Origin: Mytilus trossulus | Lineage: Eukaryota; Mollusca; Bivalvia; Mytilida; Mytilidae | DNA: 64,000 bases | Direction of reading: 5' to 3' | Assembly: GCF_036588685.1 (NCBI RefSeq) | Contig: NC_086386.1 | Coordinates: 47,725,878 to 47,789,877 of the forward strand | Part shown: positions 22,613-44,600 of the stretch, in pieces | Position numbering within the stretch: position 1 is the stretch's first letter | Layout of the letters: each line of letters opens with the position of its first letter | Notes under the pieces: generated by a model | Told to the model about the DNA's origin: nothing | Database searches by the model: none | The model's input: the letters and a program-made list of their open reading frames with translations, nothing else | Made by a program: the position numbers and the translations under genes

Positions 22613-24069
22613 CCTTTTTGGGAAAAAAAATGGTTGCTTATATAGGGAATCACTGAAGCGTGACTGGATTGGACCCCCTCTTAGGTCAGTTAGTGGGTCC
22701 CCACTTATGAAAAATTTCTGGATCCGCCACTGGTGTATTTAATTCTCAGATCTGCAGTGACATCACAACATGTAACTGACCAATCAATGATTAGCATTTT
22801 TGTTATGTAAACAATGTTGAAAGGTGATGCGGATAAGATTCCTCTAGATTTTCCATAGACTTATTATATCAAAATTATAGAAAACTTCCGTGACCTGCTC
22901 TTACTCAAATTATGGACAATCGAAAGCTTCAAGCATCTTATAGCAGCTATTGAGTATATCTAGCATATTTACCGTCCTCAATAGTAATGAAGGCTTTTTA
23001 AAAAGTCATTAGAAACCTCAAATTAAAAAAGAAATAATGCATATATATTTTTTTTTTTTTAAATCTCAATGGATAGTTTTCATTATAAAATTGATGTACA
23101 TATACTTTTATCTGAGGAAAATACTTTAATTTGTTCATATTAAGAAGGAGTTTACTTTATTTTAGTTGCTTCCTTACAGAATAATTCCCCGACTTATTTT
23201 CCGTATATGCAAATTAAAGTGACATCAGGGTGACCCATCTCGTAAAAATCCGGTGATCGCAATACGCATATGGATGTCCTTGAAATAAACTATTAGCTGA
23301 TTGAACATGCTATACACGTGCTCAATATCCATGTTTGCTGTTGTTTGATGACAAACAGGTGAAAATTGTTAAACTTCGGCTTCAAAACACGAACTTCAAT
23401 TATACGAAATTTATGCGGAAAAAAATGATAAAATCGTGCACAGAAGGCTAAGTTTATCATGTTTGTATGCATTGGTTCAAGACTTGGAATAATATTATTT
23501 TTCACCGGTCACTCATTTTTTATGACTATAAGTGATATATAGATCCAGGGAAACTTTGTTTGATACTGTTATGCAGAAGTGAAGTGTGTAGAGTAGAAAA
23601 GTCAAAACTGTTAACAGAATCAAAAGAACCATCTAAAGCACGTATTTTATCTAAAACATTCAAAGATGTGTTTGCACTCATTATTAATAAATTGTTCATT
23701 CAAAACGGTTTATAAATTGTTACTTGGATGGAGAGTTGTCTCATTGGCACTCACACCACATCTTCCTTTATCTAACCTATTATAAAACGTAAGAAGCATG
23801 ACAAAAGAAACGACACTTAGATCCAATTCGTGTCAGGGAGGATGGTGACATATATAGTCTTTAATAATTTACCAATCTATCAACAAATAATTTAGGAATG
23901 CCAGTCAGTGTTGCTACAATATGGCAACTATCAATTTCTTAAAAAAAACACCACGTATTCCTACAAGGATTCTTACTTCGGACATGCCAATAAAAAAATG
24001 TGGTATGATTGCCAATGAGACAACTATCCAAGTAATCTTTACAAAAGTTTAATTTATGAAAGTTTTAAA
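22613..24069. other. Non-coding, with dispersed-repeat fragments
   Basis: No gene is supported. 23726-23770 (TTGGATGGAGAGTTGTCTCA) and 23985-24035 (AATGTGGTATGATTGCCAAT, reverse sense) are short pieces of the dispersed family described at 31662-31812. Confidence 0.45.
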
Positions 24070-25800
24070 TAAAATTGAGAATAGGAACGGGGAATGTGTC
24101 AAAGCGACACCAACCTGACCATACAGCAGACAACAGCCGAAGGCCACCAATAGTTTTGCAATGTAACGAGAAACTCCCGCGCCCGGAGGCGTCCTTCAGC
24201 TGGCTCCTACACAAATATGTATACTAGTTCAATGATAATTCACGTCATACTAGTGCCTCCGAGTTATACACAAGAAACTAAAATTTAAAACCATACAAGA
24301 CTAACAAATGCCAGAGGCTCCTAACTTGTGACAAGCGCAAAATAACGGCGGGTTAAACATTTTGAAATCTCAACCCTCCCCTATACCACTATTCAATGTA
24401 GAAAAACAAAAGCACAACAAAACTCACAGTAGAATTCAGTTTAGAGAAGTCAGAGTCCGATGTCAGAATATAAAACAAAAGAAAATAAACAAAATGACAA
24501 TAATACATCAATAGCAACAAACCACTAACAGTAACTGACATGCCAGCTCTAGACCTCAATTAAACTGTTTGATATGTTATGTCTTTATCATATGAATATC
24601 ATGCAAAATCCCTCCTGTTAGGGTTTTAGTATTATACTATCATGAAATAACCGGTGTCATGCCACCAACTGGTTTTAGAATAAATGTGCTTAATTCCGAT
24701 GCACAGTTCCTATAAGTAAATCAATATCAAAGCCAAAATGTGCAATCTTTAATGACCTGATAACAGTATCGTAACTATATCTCTTCTTACTAAGTCCGTG
24801 TAAAGGTTTTGTAAGCCTTTGAGGTGCGTACTGACATTTTTGTGCTTTGTAAAGAATATTACCATAAAAGATTGGATGTGGAATAACTGAACGTATAAAA
24901 TGTCTGCATGTCGAGTTATATTTACGAATGATTTCCTTATACCGATTATTTAATTTAGTAAACGTTTTGACTAATTCGTGATATCGAAAACCCTGGTGTA
25001 ATAATTTTTCATTAAAACATACATTGCTCTCGCTAAAATCTAATACGTTGTTACATACACGAGCGAATCGTATACATTGAGATAAATAAACACCATTAGA
25101 TGATGATAAGGGAACGACACCATCTAAAAATGGATAATTAACGATAGGAAAGGAAAAGTCATCTCTTTTATCATTATTTTTTGTATTAAGCTTCCCGTTA
25201 ATGATATAGATATTAAGATCAAGGAAAGGGCAGTGGTCATTATTATTATAAGCTTTATTTAAAGTAAGTTCAACAGGATACATTTATTTAGTATACATAC
25301 TGAAGTCGTCATTATTGAGAGCCAATATATCATCCAAATAACTAAAAGTATTCTTGAATTTTTGTATCAAATGTTGTTTCGATGGGTTTTTGCTGATTTC
25401 AGCCAAAAATTGTAACTCATAACAATACAAAAACAGGTCCGCGATTAGTAGTACACAGTTAGTCCCCATTGGAATTCCAATAACTTGAAGATATAGGGAA
25501 TCTCCAAAGCGAACAAACGTGTTATAAAGTAAAAAATCAAGCCCAGATATATAAATAAATGCCCAATTAATTAGGGAAGTGAATTTTCTTAATAAGAATA
25601 TGAGGCGAAGTGGTATATAGGGTAGAAAATAAAAACAATTTATTATCAGGTTTTTGATTGTACCAAGTGTAACTAGTAAGGATAATAGACAAATAAGTAG
25701 GGGAAGAATGGCTTGAAGATAAAATAAATCTATATTTGTAAGGTGTTTTGTGTAGCTTTGGAAGCCGGTAACATCTTTCAGTCAACGATTAAAGTGTAAA
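24070..25800 (-). mobile_element. Penelope-like retroelement, 5'-truncated and degenerate
   Basis: Read on the minus strand, three broken frames give, in order: CYRLPKLHKTPYKYRFI (about 25785-25567), GTNCVLLIADLFLYCYELQ with a later SYLDDILALNNDD (25469-25284; catalytic YLDD kept), and 197 residues with YDKRDDFSFPIVNYPFL-like sequence and a long C-terminal part (25283-24690). The C-terminal frame abuts the YLDD frame, separated by a single stop. The 3' tail (24560-24070) matches the copy at 13870-14460. No GIY-YIG endonuclease region is seen. The family name is recalled from motif similarity. Confidence 0.7.
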
Positions 25801-27070
25801 TTTCAACAAATAAGAAGGCTCAACCCAGTTGAAGCAATCAAGAAGACGAATTTTCTAATTGGACAAGGCATAAATCATTATAGAAAAGAAACTTCTCTAC
25901 AGTTGATTTTTTAAAATTTATTGATGAATTATTGTCAGATGCCATGGTGGGGTTTCAGACAACCGTATGCGTTTTATGATAGGTTATTTCATTAGCAATG
26001 AGCGTAGATGTTGTAAAATGATAATGATAAAACGTCGTTATCCGCATATTTCATTGACCTTTCAATTATTCAACGGAGATTCCAACGAACTATTTTTATA
26101 TATGACCCGGCAAAATAGGAGGTACGGGTGATTATTTTTCGAATGATATATATAATGTATTAGGTGGGTGCATTAAAAATTTAATTTTATGGGAAATGTC
26201 ACTTCACTTCAAGGAAATACACTTAAAATAAATTTTGACATTTGTTAGTTGATCTCTCCAGAGAATTGGTTCTATATTGGCTTGAGCAACCATAACTATT
26301 ACGTCAGAAATTATCTATAATACTAAAATTACGAGGTCCAATTTGTCAGCCGTCATCACGTAAAAACGACGAATCAAAGAATTCAACTTTATATATAACT
26401 AATATAGTACAAAGGTGTAGACTAAAAATTACACCACTCCAGGCCCTTTTGTTTTCCACGTAATTAATATTGCCAATAAATTAAGAAGTTCCGGGTCGAG
26501 TCCGATACCGATTCCAATAGTATATTCATCTGTTACCTATTACCTTATCTGTACGTTCCGCATTTGACAGGCGCACCACCAAACGGTGTATTCAGGATAT
26601 GCTATATACACGAGTCATAATCACAGGGTTGACACTACTAAATTGTCAATTTGTTACCTATTGTAATATTTTAATCAATGAGACTTTATAAGATAACAAT
26701 ACGAATACTAAAAATAAGGCGTATAGGTACAGTTTTCAATTTGTAAGCGGGCATGACGTAAAACAGCGAATCATGGCAAAGAATTCAACTTTATTTATAA
26801 CTAATATAGGACAATGCTGTTGATTAAAAAAATACTCCATCCCAGGACCTTTTGTTTTCCAAATAATTAATTATTACCAATAATTGATAAGTTCCAGTTA
26901 GACGGGTTCAAACAGAAAGATTTGAAAGCAGAAAAAAACTGTGATAACTATCTTATAATAGGCATGACTTTATCAAATGACAATACTAACATAAAAATAA
27001 GACTTGTGCATAGTTATATACTTTAATTCAGTCACGGACCCGCGATATCACGGGTGTGTTCTAGTTATCA
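25801..27070. other. Region upstream of the fibrinogen-related gene
   Basis: It holds a direct repeat: about 26344-26500 and 26749-26915 share AAGAATTCAACTTTAT, AACTAATATAG and CTTTTGTTTTCCA in the same order, 402 bp apart, with many mismatches. This is probably an old duplication of a dispersed repeat, although its position just upstream of a promoter is worth noting. No coding sequence is seen. Confidence 0.5.
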
Positions 27071-27078
27071 TATATAAA
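27071..27078 (+). promoter_or_regulatory. TATA box of the fibrinogen-related gene
   Basis: TATATAAA lies 78 bp upstream of the preferred ATG at 27149, which would place transcription start near 27100. Confidence 0.6.
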
Positions 27079-27121
27079 TGATACCGTGACAAATTTATCC
27101 AGCAGATAATAGAATATATTT

Positions 27122-36475
<9,354 letters not shown>

Positions 36476-36492
36476 TAAGAGAAGAAGAAATG

Positions 36493-36753
36493 AATAAATC
36501 TTTTTTGTTCATTTGTAGAGCTTTAAAAATTGTGTCGTATACTTGAAACGTCAAACATTTCCACTTATGTTGTAAAATAGACGAATATTAAGACTATATC
36601 TATTTGAAAAGTTAGATGCAGCACTATGAATTTATTTTTACTTTGTGTTGATAATCATGTGAAATGAATAGTCCCCTTTTCTAAGCCGTCAGTAGTGTAA
36701 GAACTGAGGCAACATAAATGTTCATGTTTTTGTTTTGTATTCCCCTGAATAAA
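36493..36753 (+). terminator. Two candidate poly(A) signals of the FReD gene
   Basis: AATAAA occurs at 36493-36498 (18 bp past the stop) and at 36748-36753. The second gives a more usual 3' UTR length. Confidence 0.45.
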
Positions 36754-38612
36754 TAAGATATTTCTATGGCAGTTTTTTTATTTCCTTTGTTTGTCACAAC
36801 TTGTGTATGTGACAATTATGCGATTGGTTTATATGAGTAATACGGTAAGTGACTATAACCTAGAAATTGAAGTCGGAAGATTTTTACCAAACTTGGACAG
36901 AAGCTTCTTACAATCAATAGATTGTATCAAGAGGAATATTTTTATTGATTTTTTTCCTCATTTTTGTTGAGCCTGCGATTTACAGCAAAAGTAGGCGAGA
37001 CACTGGGTTCCGCGGAACCCTTACACATTTTTTGTTAGTTGTTATTGGTCTGCAACTGCGAGTTCTCAGATTTGTACGAAGTGTTATCTTGTTTACTAAT
37101 CTAACCTAAACATTTGACACCACATGATTCTTGTATGACAGTGTAGAGAAGAAGAAAAATTGAAGACATTAACTGAAAAACATAGCGGATAACGTTTTGT
37201 TACCAACTTCTTTTTAATTACACCAATATACACTTGTAGAAAGTGCAATAACGTGTTACAAACCAAAATCACAACAGAAAAAACATCATCACATCATCAA
37301 AGGGAGTAGTTTTTTTACAACAGCATTCAAAAATGAAGTAATGCCGCTATACTGATCGAAAATGAAAATATTATGTAAACTCATATATTTGGCAATTTAA
37401 GATACATATGATCAACCTATTTAAATATACGGATGAATTATTATCAATATTTTATCGTGCTTGGTTTTGTCAATGTGCCATGATAAAATGATTTAAATGT
37501 ATATTATCGATCCCTTTTTACTGCTTGGTGACGTGTCCTCTCAAAAGATGTGTATATACCTACCTACTTACCTTTTTACTTCCTTATTTCTAGAATTGTA
37601 AGTAGATGTTTTGTACCCATTTTTTTTAATTTTTCTATTTTAATAGAATATATCTTCTTTAGATAACAGCTGTAATTGATTTTACGCAGATTATTTTAAT
37701 TAACTTTTGTATGTACATGTCCGAAGATTAACTCCTGCAAAAAAGACATAGGCAATTTGTTTATAATTAAGTCGAAAACCATATATTTAACATATATCAA
37801 ATAGTACTGAGTGTACCTCAATTTCAAAATATGAATCTTTGAATGGATGTTCCTTTATCAAATAAATTCGAAAAATTGTTTTGGAGACCTCAATTTGCCT
37901 GAAAGTTTACAGCCATGCAGTAATATAATGATTATTCTCATAAACTGAATTACAACATGGGACACCTACCCAACAGAGCGAAGAAGATCTAAGTATAAAT
38001 TGGTTGTTGGAAGAAACACATGTCTATCATTAGGAATTTTTAATTCTGATGAATTTCAAACTCAGGAAATAGGGATAGGGAAATGATACTACACAATATA
38101 AAAACAGAAACAGACAGCAACTTTTACAAAGGGAATGTATCAAGGTGATACTTCAGTGAATTATACCTTTCAAAAGAAAGACTTCAATCTACAGTTGTGA
38201 GTTATTGTTCGGGCGAATTTGGTTTAATTGAAGTTTTTATTTGTCATATGGCTTTTTCAAATGTTCCTGTTCTTATACATCCTTGGCTTACAAATATTCG
38301 ACGACTTTGAGTGTTCATAGACGAATGAAATTTATGAAGTGTTTTTTTTACAATTGTTTTCATAGGTGCAGTTATTGTCAAGATTATTGCATATGAATAG
38401 CAATCTGTGATCACCTTTCTATATAGTAAGCATGTTATATGGATCTTCTGAATCTGCAACTCTTTTCACAAATCTGTGACACTTTAAACTATTATTGATA
38501 ATATAAAGAGTATCTTTTGTATGTTTGGCCTATTGTTATCTTTAAACGAGATAATATTTTCCAATTGAAAGTAGAAGGACCATTTATTAACGTTTTACTC
38601 TCTCTATTTCAG
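36754..38612. other. Intergenic / HSPA12 upstream region
   Basis: No exon could be recognised. A perfect 16 bp palindrome GGGTTCCGCGGAACCC lies at 37005-37020. The promoter and any 5' non-coding exon of the HSPA12-like gene probably lie here. Confidence 0.4.
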
Positions 38613-38647
38613 GGAGTAGAAGAGGAAAATGTCAAAATCCTTAAAAA
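38613..38647 (+). CDS. HSPA12: Probable HSPA12 start exon
   Basis: A strong acceptor (TCTCTATTTCAG) is followed by 16 bases and ATG (38629-38631). The coding part is MSKSLK plus one base, then donor GTAATT. The phase matches the next exon (A+CA), giving MSKSLK-TPRSKSIEKN. Short Ser/Lys starts like this are common in bivalve HSPA12 proteins. The exon is small, so the call is inferential. Confidence 0.55.
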
Positions 38648-41600
38648 GTAATTACCATGACAATGGCATAGTTGCGTTAAAAGTGAAAAACAAAACAAGC
38701 TGTTTAATGTGAAACACACTGTTAAACACTCAACAGATAAATTATGATTTTCATGCAATTTATTTTAGTGTTAATACTTTAAACTAACTTATTTTAAAGG
38801 ATATTTTATTTCGCGTTATGCCCTATACACTAGTAAATCTATTCACGGAGATTCGATATCGCGATTAAAACATTTGAGAGATATCAGTGTTTTATACATT
38901 CGTGACAACTCATTTTTGCGAAATATTTTTACTTGCGAAAACAAATCGCTCGCGAAGTTAGTTGGTTTACAAGAATTTTCATTAATACTTTACAAAATAT
39001 ATAAAAGGAGGTACATCAAAAAACTATTTGACAATTGAGCACAACCAACAGCAATCGACACAATGGTCGACTCCTCCAAAAAATAGAACAAAGAAAATCA
39101 CAGGACCTAACACTGCTTTACTAAGTAAAGACACATTATGTCATAGGGTTAAACCAGTTTTACGTGAGCACAAACCGCTCCTTTGGTTAACTTAGACTAT
39201 ATGCCATAAATGTAAAACACGCTTACAAAACATGCACATTGAATCTACGAAAAAGGGTGACCACTACACTTAAATAAGTAAATAAAATACGACATGTTAG
39301 TTTGGAAAGCAAGGTCAAAATGGCCTCGCACCAACATGAAGCTATCCACAGCTGTTTGTCAAATACTACAATTCAGGAAAACAAAACAAAAAACCAGAAA
39401 CAACACCCTTAACAGGTTTCAAAGCAAGGTTTGGCTAGCCACAAAACCAGGTTCAACCCACCATTTTTTTTCTTAAAATGTCCTGTACCAAGTCAGGATA
39501 GTTGCCATTGTTAAATAATAGTTCGTTTCTGTGTGTGTTGCATTGTAGTGTTGTGTTTCTGTTGTGTCGTGGTTCTCCTCTTATATTTGATGTGTTTCCC
39601 TCAGTTTTAGTTTATAACCCGGATTTGTTTTCTTCTCAATCGATTTATGAATTTCGAACAGTGGTATACTACTGTTGCCTTTATTCATGAAGTCTCATCC
39701 TATAATCCAATTGAAAATGGCAGTATTTAGACCCTAGAAAGAAAGAACAATGTAACTTAAGTTGACTTGTTTGTAGATCACGCATGTAGGTAAATTCCAG
39801 CTCGAGCACAGATGTTTTTGGGGTTGAGCGTTGAGGATGAGAGTTAATTCATCAAAACATTTCGGGCGCACCGACGTTTATAAAGTTTTAATTTCATAAA
39901 TCATAACACCAATACAGTAAAATGTCTTAGTCCAATATTGCTCGAGGCAGTTGCGCCCTTAGTGTAAGTTCAATTTAACAATTCATATACTGAATAGCAA
40001 AACTTGGAGAAGGATATTTCTCTCGAATTTTATCTCGTTACAGGTCCATTCAAGATAGATTTACGAATATTGAATATTTATAAACTACTGTAACCGTTGC
40101 CTTTTATAACATATTTTTAATGTGTATGTCTACAGCTTTACCTAACTCATATATTTTCATAACCATTTTGCTATTTAGAAATTTTAAACATAAACATACT
40201 GACTGCGATGATGATATGCTAATCAGGATGATTAATGTTCTATTGTACAGCACCAAGAAGTAAATCTATAGAAAAAAATAATTTCAAGTTAGTTGCAGCC
40301 ATCGATTTTGGAACAACATTTTCAGGGTATGCTTTTTCATCAAAAGATGACTACAAGAGCAATCCCCTTCTTGTATATGCTATGGTGTGGCCAAATGAAG
40401 TTTACCAGTCATCGAAAACATCGACCACTATTTTGTTCGATGCAGACAAAAAGTTTCACTCTTTTGGATTCCAAGCTGAGACGGATTATGCTAATTTAGC
40501 ACAGGGTGACAACCATCGTGACTGGTATTACTTTCGTAGATTTAAAATGGTCCTCTACGAGAATATGGTAAGTGCAATCGAGTCTTTTTTCCAGAAACAT
40601 TTATTAGGAAATCGAATTATCGAGGAATTTTAACTTTTTATCTGATTATGAATGTATTTTTTCCTAAAAAACAAATTAAACTCTTAGAAAGTGACTTAAC
40701 TATAAATTATGCAATTTCATACATCGAACGAATGAACATGATTGAATTTGCACCTTTCACTGTATGATCATTATTGTAGTCCAGCGGATATCAGAATAAT
40801 TGATCACTTTATGGTAAAAGCATGAAACTTGGCATATTGAAAGATTAAGGGGTATAGACAAAATTCAGATATGGAGCCATGAAAAAAAAATCCAATATGG
40901 CCGCCAAATTCAAGATGGTCGACATTAGTATAACATAATTCACTTGATGAAGTCTTCCAATTTTAATGTGTTCAGAAGATGTCACAAACTTAAGGAAATA
41001 CAATTAAGATATGTCAATTAGTATTTTTTTTAAACCTTATAATACAGAAATCATCAAAATGGCGTCCAAATTCAAAATGGCGCGTCAAAATGTCTAAGTT
41101 TGACAGTATTCGTATGTATACACCATCATTGTGTGATAGAAAGTTACCAAATCCGCGAAACTAATCATTTGATATCGACAAAGGCCTACAATGTATCATT
41201 AATGCCTGGGTGCATAGATAATATTTTCAAAATGGCGGCAATATTCAAAATGGCGCCGTTTAACATGTACAAATTTGACGTTTGTTTTAAAATATGGTAT
41301 ACAAATGATTAAAAAATAATGGATAATTTATTTCAATACAAGCACGTATATACAAACATATTATAATTTAATGTAACAGGTGACATTAATTATGAAATAA
41401 AAATGGCCGATACAGTTCAAAATGGCGTCTTAGATGATAACTTATTTTTCACAGTTACAGGTAATGACCTTAGAAAATTTCACAATTTTCCTGAAATGAA
41501 AAAAAACCAACATATGCAGTATTGAATCAGTGCAAAGAGTATTTCTGTTTTAGAAATGAGATAAGAAATTTAAAAAAAACTCACAAGTAACCATTTAACA

Positions 41601-44600
41601 TAACAACAGATTAAAATTATAATTAAAATATGATACAAATGCAGGGAAATCAAAAGAAAGCACAGTCCCGCTCAGTTTCTCTTTCACAGTCCGGTGAGCA
41701 GTTGCATAATGCTGTGCATTTTAATGCTGCTTTCAAGAATTTACATGCTCCTATAATCCTTTCTTACATCCACAGTGGATGAACTCTTGGCATGACATTG
41801 AAGCTTCAGCAAGCACAGACCAGAATGGTACCCAAGTACCATCAAGTTTTTGCCAACCAAATAAATATGGTGATGGCATACTTGAATTTGCAACTAAACA
41901 ATTGCGCCAAATAAAACTACCTTGGTAAGCTGCACGTTTCGTATGTTCAATGAAGAAGTGCATCTCGTGATGAAGGAATATTGTCAATTGTTCTTGTCCT
42001 CTGCGTGAACAACTGTTTTCTAAGCTCATTCACCATATTAGCTGTACTAAACCAAGCACACAAAAGCACAACATATCGTTCTATTACTTTTAACACTTTT
42101 AAAATTTCCACTTCATTTGGATTTTCAATAACCTGCAGAAATGCTTCTGACAACTCCTCATATACGAACCATGTATCCCAAGCTGATTTCGTACCTTTCC
42201 TAGAAAAAGCTGAGACTGTGTCACAACCGGTTAATGAATGGAACAATGGAAAGACTTTCAATTTCAATGGTCCTAGAGCAAGGCACAATCCATAAATTGA
42301 AATATATAGAAAGTTCTTTCCAGTGCCAAAACCTATCCACAGCTGATCAGCCATTTGAATTCCCCTTTTAATGCAGCTGGGAATGAGGACATATCAATTG
42401 AAAGTTCTCCTTCAACTAATTGGATATCTGGTTCGATGAATATTAGTACAGCTGGTGGAAGATTTGAATAACTCTCTGGTAAAAGAGACACTCTCTTTGA
42501 CTGGCATTTCAACATAGGTTCAGATTGGTCAAATGTTTGAACAACGCCTTGAACATCCTCTGAAATATGTTGGAATAAAGATATACCTGTACCATGGAAT
42601 GAATATTTTAACGAGATACTACTTGAATTGTGATCAATGTTGTCTACAGCAGATGAAGTAAATACATTTTGTAGTGGATTGGTAGGGCAAACAATACCTT
42701 CTTTGACATAACGACGACAAGCATCCTTGGCCATGGAAGTAGAAATTTTTAACACTCGGTCGTAGGAGACAGACAGTCCAAGATTGAAGAAAGTATCTGC
42801 TAGATCACGTTTGCTAGTCTTACATGGATCATGATTCCCAAATAAGCACAAACTGGAGGTTCATGATCTTTCTTGTGACGGTTGGATAGTTTCGTTGTAC
42901 AACTATACATCAGAAGATGTGCTATTGTTAATGTCGACTGAGAATATGAACGATCCTGAATGTTGGGTTCAAATTGAATCATACTGACCAAAGTAAGCAA
43001 TGCCTGGGGTACATAAGCTTCCTAATATCCCTTTGGGAAGGTTCCTTTAAATTCTGAATTTGATGCGGAAATATCTTTACGAACAAACGTAGCAGCTTTT
43101 GATACGTTGACAAACTCATTGTCAAAGTCTTTTAAGCAAACTCTCTTCAATGCAGGACCAATGTCATCTTTGAAAGCAAGAATGTTTTCAAGACCTTGTT
43201 TGTAAGCATCTACGTTAGGGAAATTACAATTCTGTGTTTTAGTTTTGTACTATTAACTCGAGATGAAACATCTGCACCTAGACATGTTATTCAAAGTTTA
43301 CATAGATCTGATAATCTGAAAATGCAATACCATGTATTTTACTTTCCTTCTTAGATTCGACATTATCATTTTTCATTTTAATTTGAGATGCACGATTATA
43401 TAAGGAAACAAAACATTTAGAATGGTACTTTGCTTCCTTTGCAATTAGATCACCAGCACTTAACTTTGCAAGTAACAACGTGTCATTTAATTTTACTGCT
43501 CATTCTCTCACACGTGTATCCTGTCCAAACGTTGAGTACTCATGAAGGGCTTCTTGGCCATTTTCATTACAGAAAAAGCATACAGACGGGTTACTGGTGG
43601 ACTGAACGGAGAAGCTATGTCTAGTTTTCTTTTAGATGAGGTTGCTTTATCATCTATTCTCTCATGTGAGGTTGGTTTTTCTGCTCTATCCAACTTTGTC
43701 CTGTTCAGTTTCAAGTTGCAAGATTTGTGCCAATATGCCTTTTGGTCAATGAAATACTGTGCTATTCCAGATCCCTCATCTAAATATAAGTTTTCAATGC
43801 ACACATTAATGCCTTCAGGCATCAATCGTAATTCATGAAACTTTTAAATATTGTCAGGTAAAGATTGATAACCAGCACCAACATTGAGACGTTTAGAATC
43901 AAATGGGCATATACGTTTTTCATCTATTATTTCTTGGCATAGGATGCAATTTACCCAATCAATATTATTTAACTTAGTTGGTTTGTCATATTCTACACTT
44001 GATACCCTGAACGTCTTTTCAGTAGCCATGTTGTAAGAAATATGATGGTTCTTACATATTCAGAAAAGATTAATTAGCATCATAACTAGCAATATGCAAA
44101 GTTTTTTGCTTTTATTTTCAAATGATCAATTATACCATTTTCTTTTTGGACTCATGACTGCTGGCGACCATTTTGAATTTGTCAGCCATTATGGAATTAT
44201 TTTGATTGTTCCATATTCATTAAAGATTAATAAGCACCATAACTAGCAATATGCAAAGTGTTGTGTTTTTATTTTCAATGAGAAGTTATACCATATTTTT
44301 GGACTCTGCCTCATGACTGTTGGTGGCCATTTTGAAATTGGCGGCCATTTTTGAATTTTTTGTTGTTGTTCCATATTCAGAAAAGATTAATAATCATCAT
44401 AATTAGCAATATGCAAAGTTTTGTGCTTTTATTTTCAAATGTTAAATTAAACTATATTTTTGGACTCTGCTTCATGACTGTTGGTGGCCATTTTGAAATT
44501 GGCGGCCATTGTGGAATTTTTTTTTATGGCTCCATATCCAAAAATGTTTATAAGCATCATAACTAACACTGTGCAAAGTTTCATGCTTTTACCATAAAGT

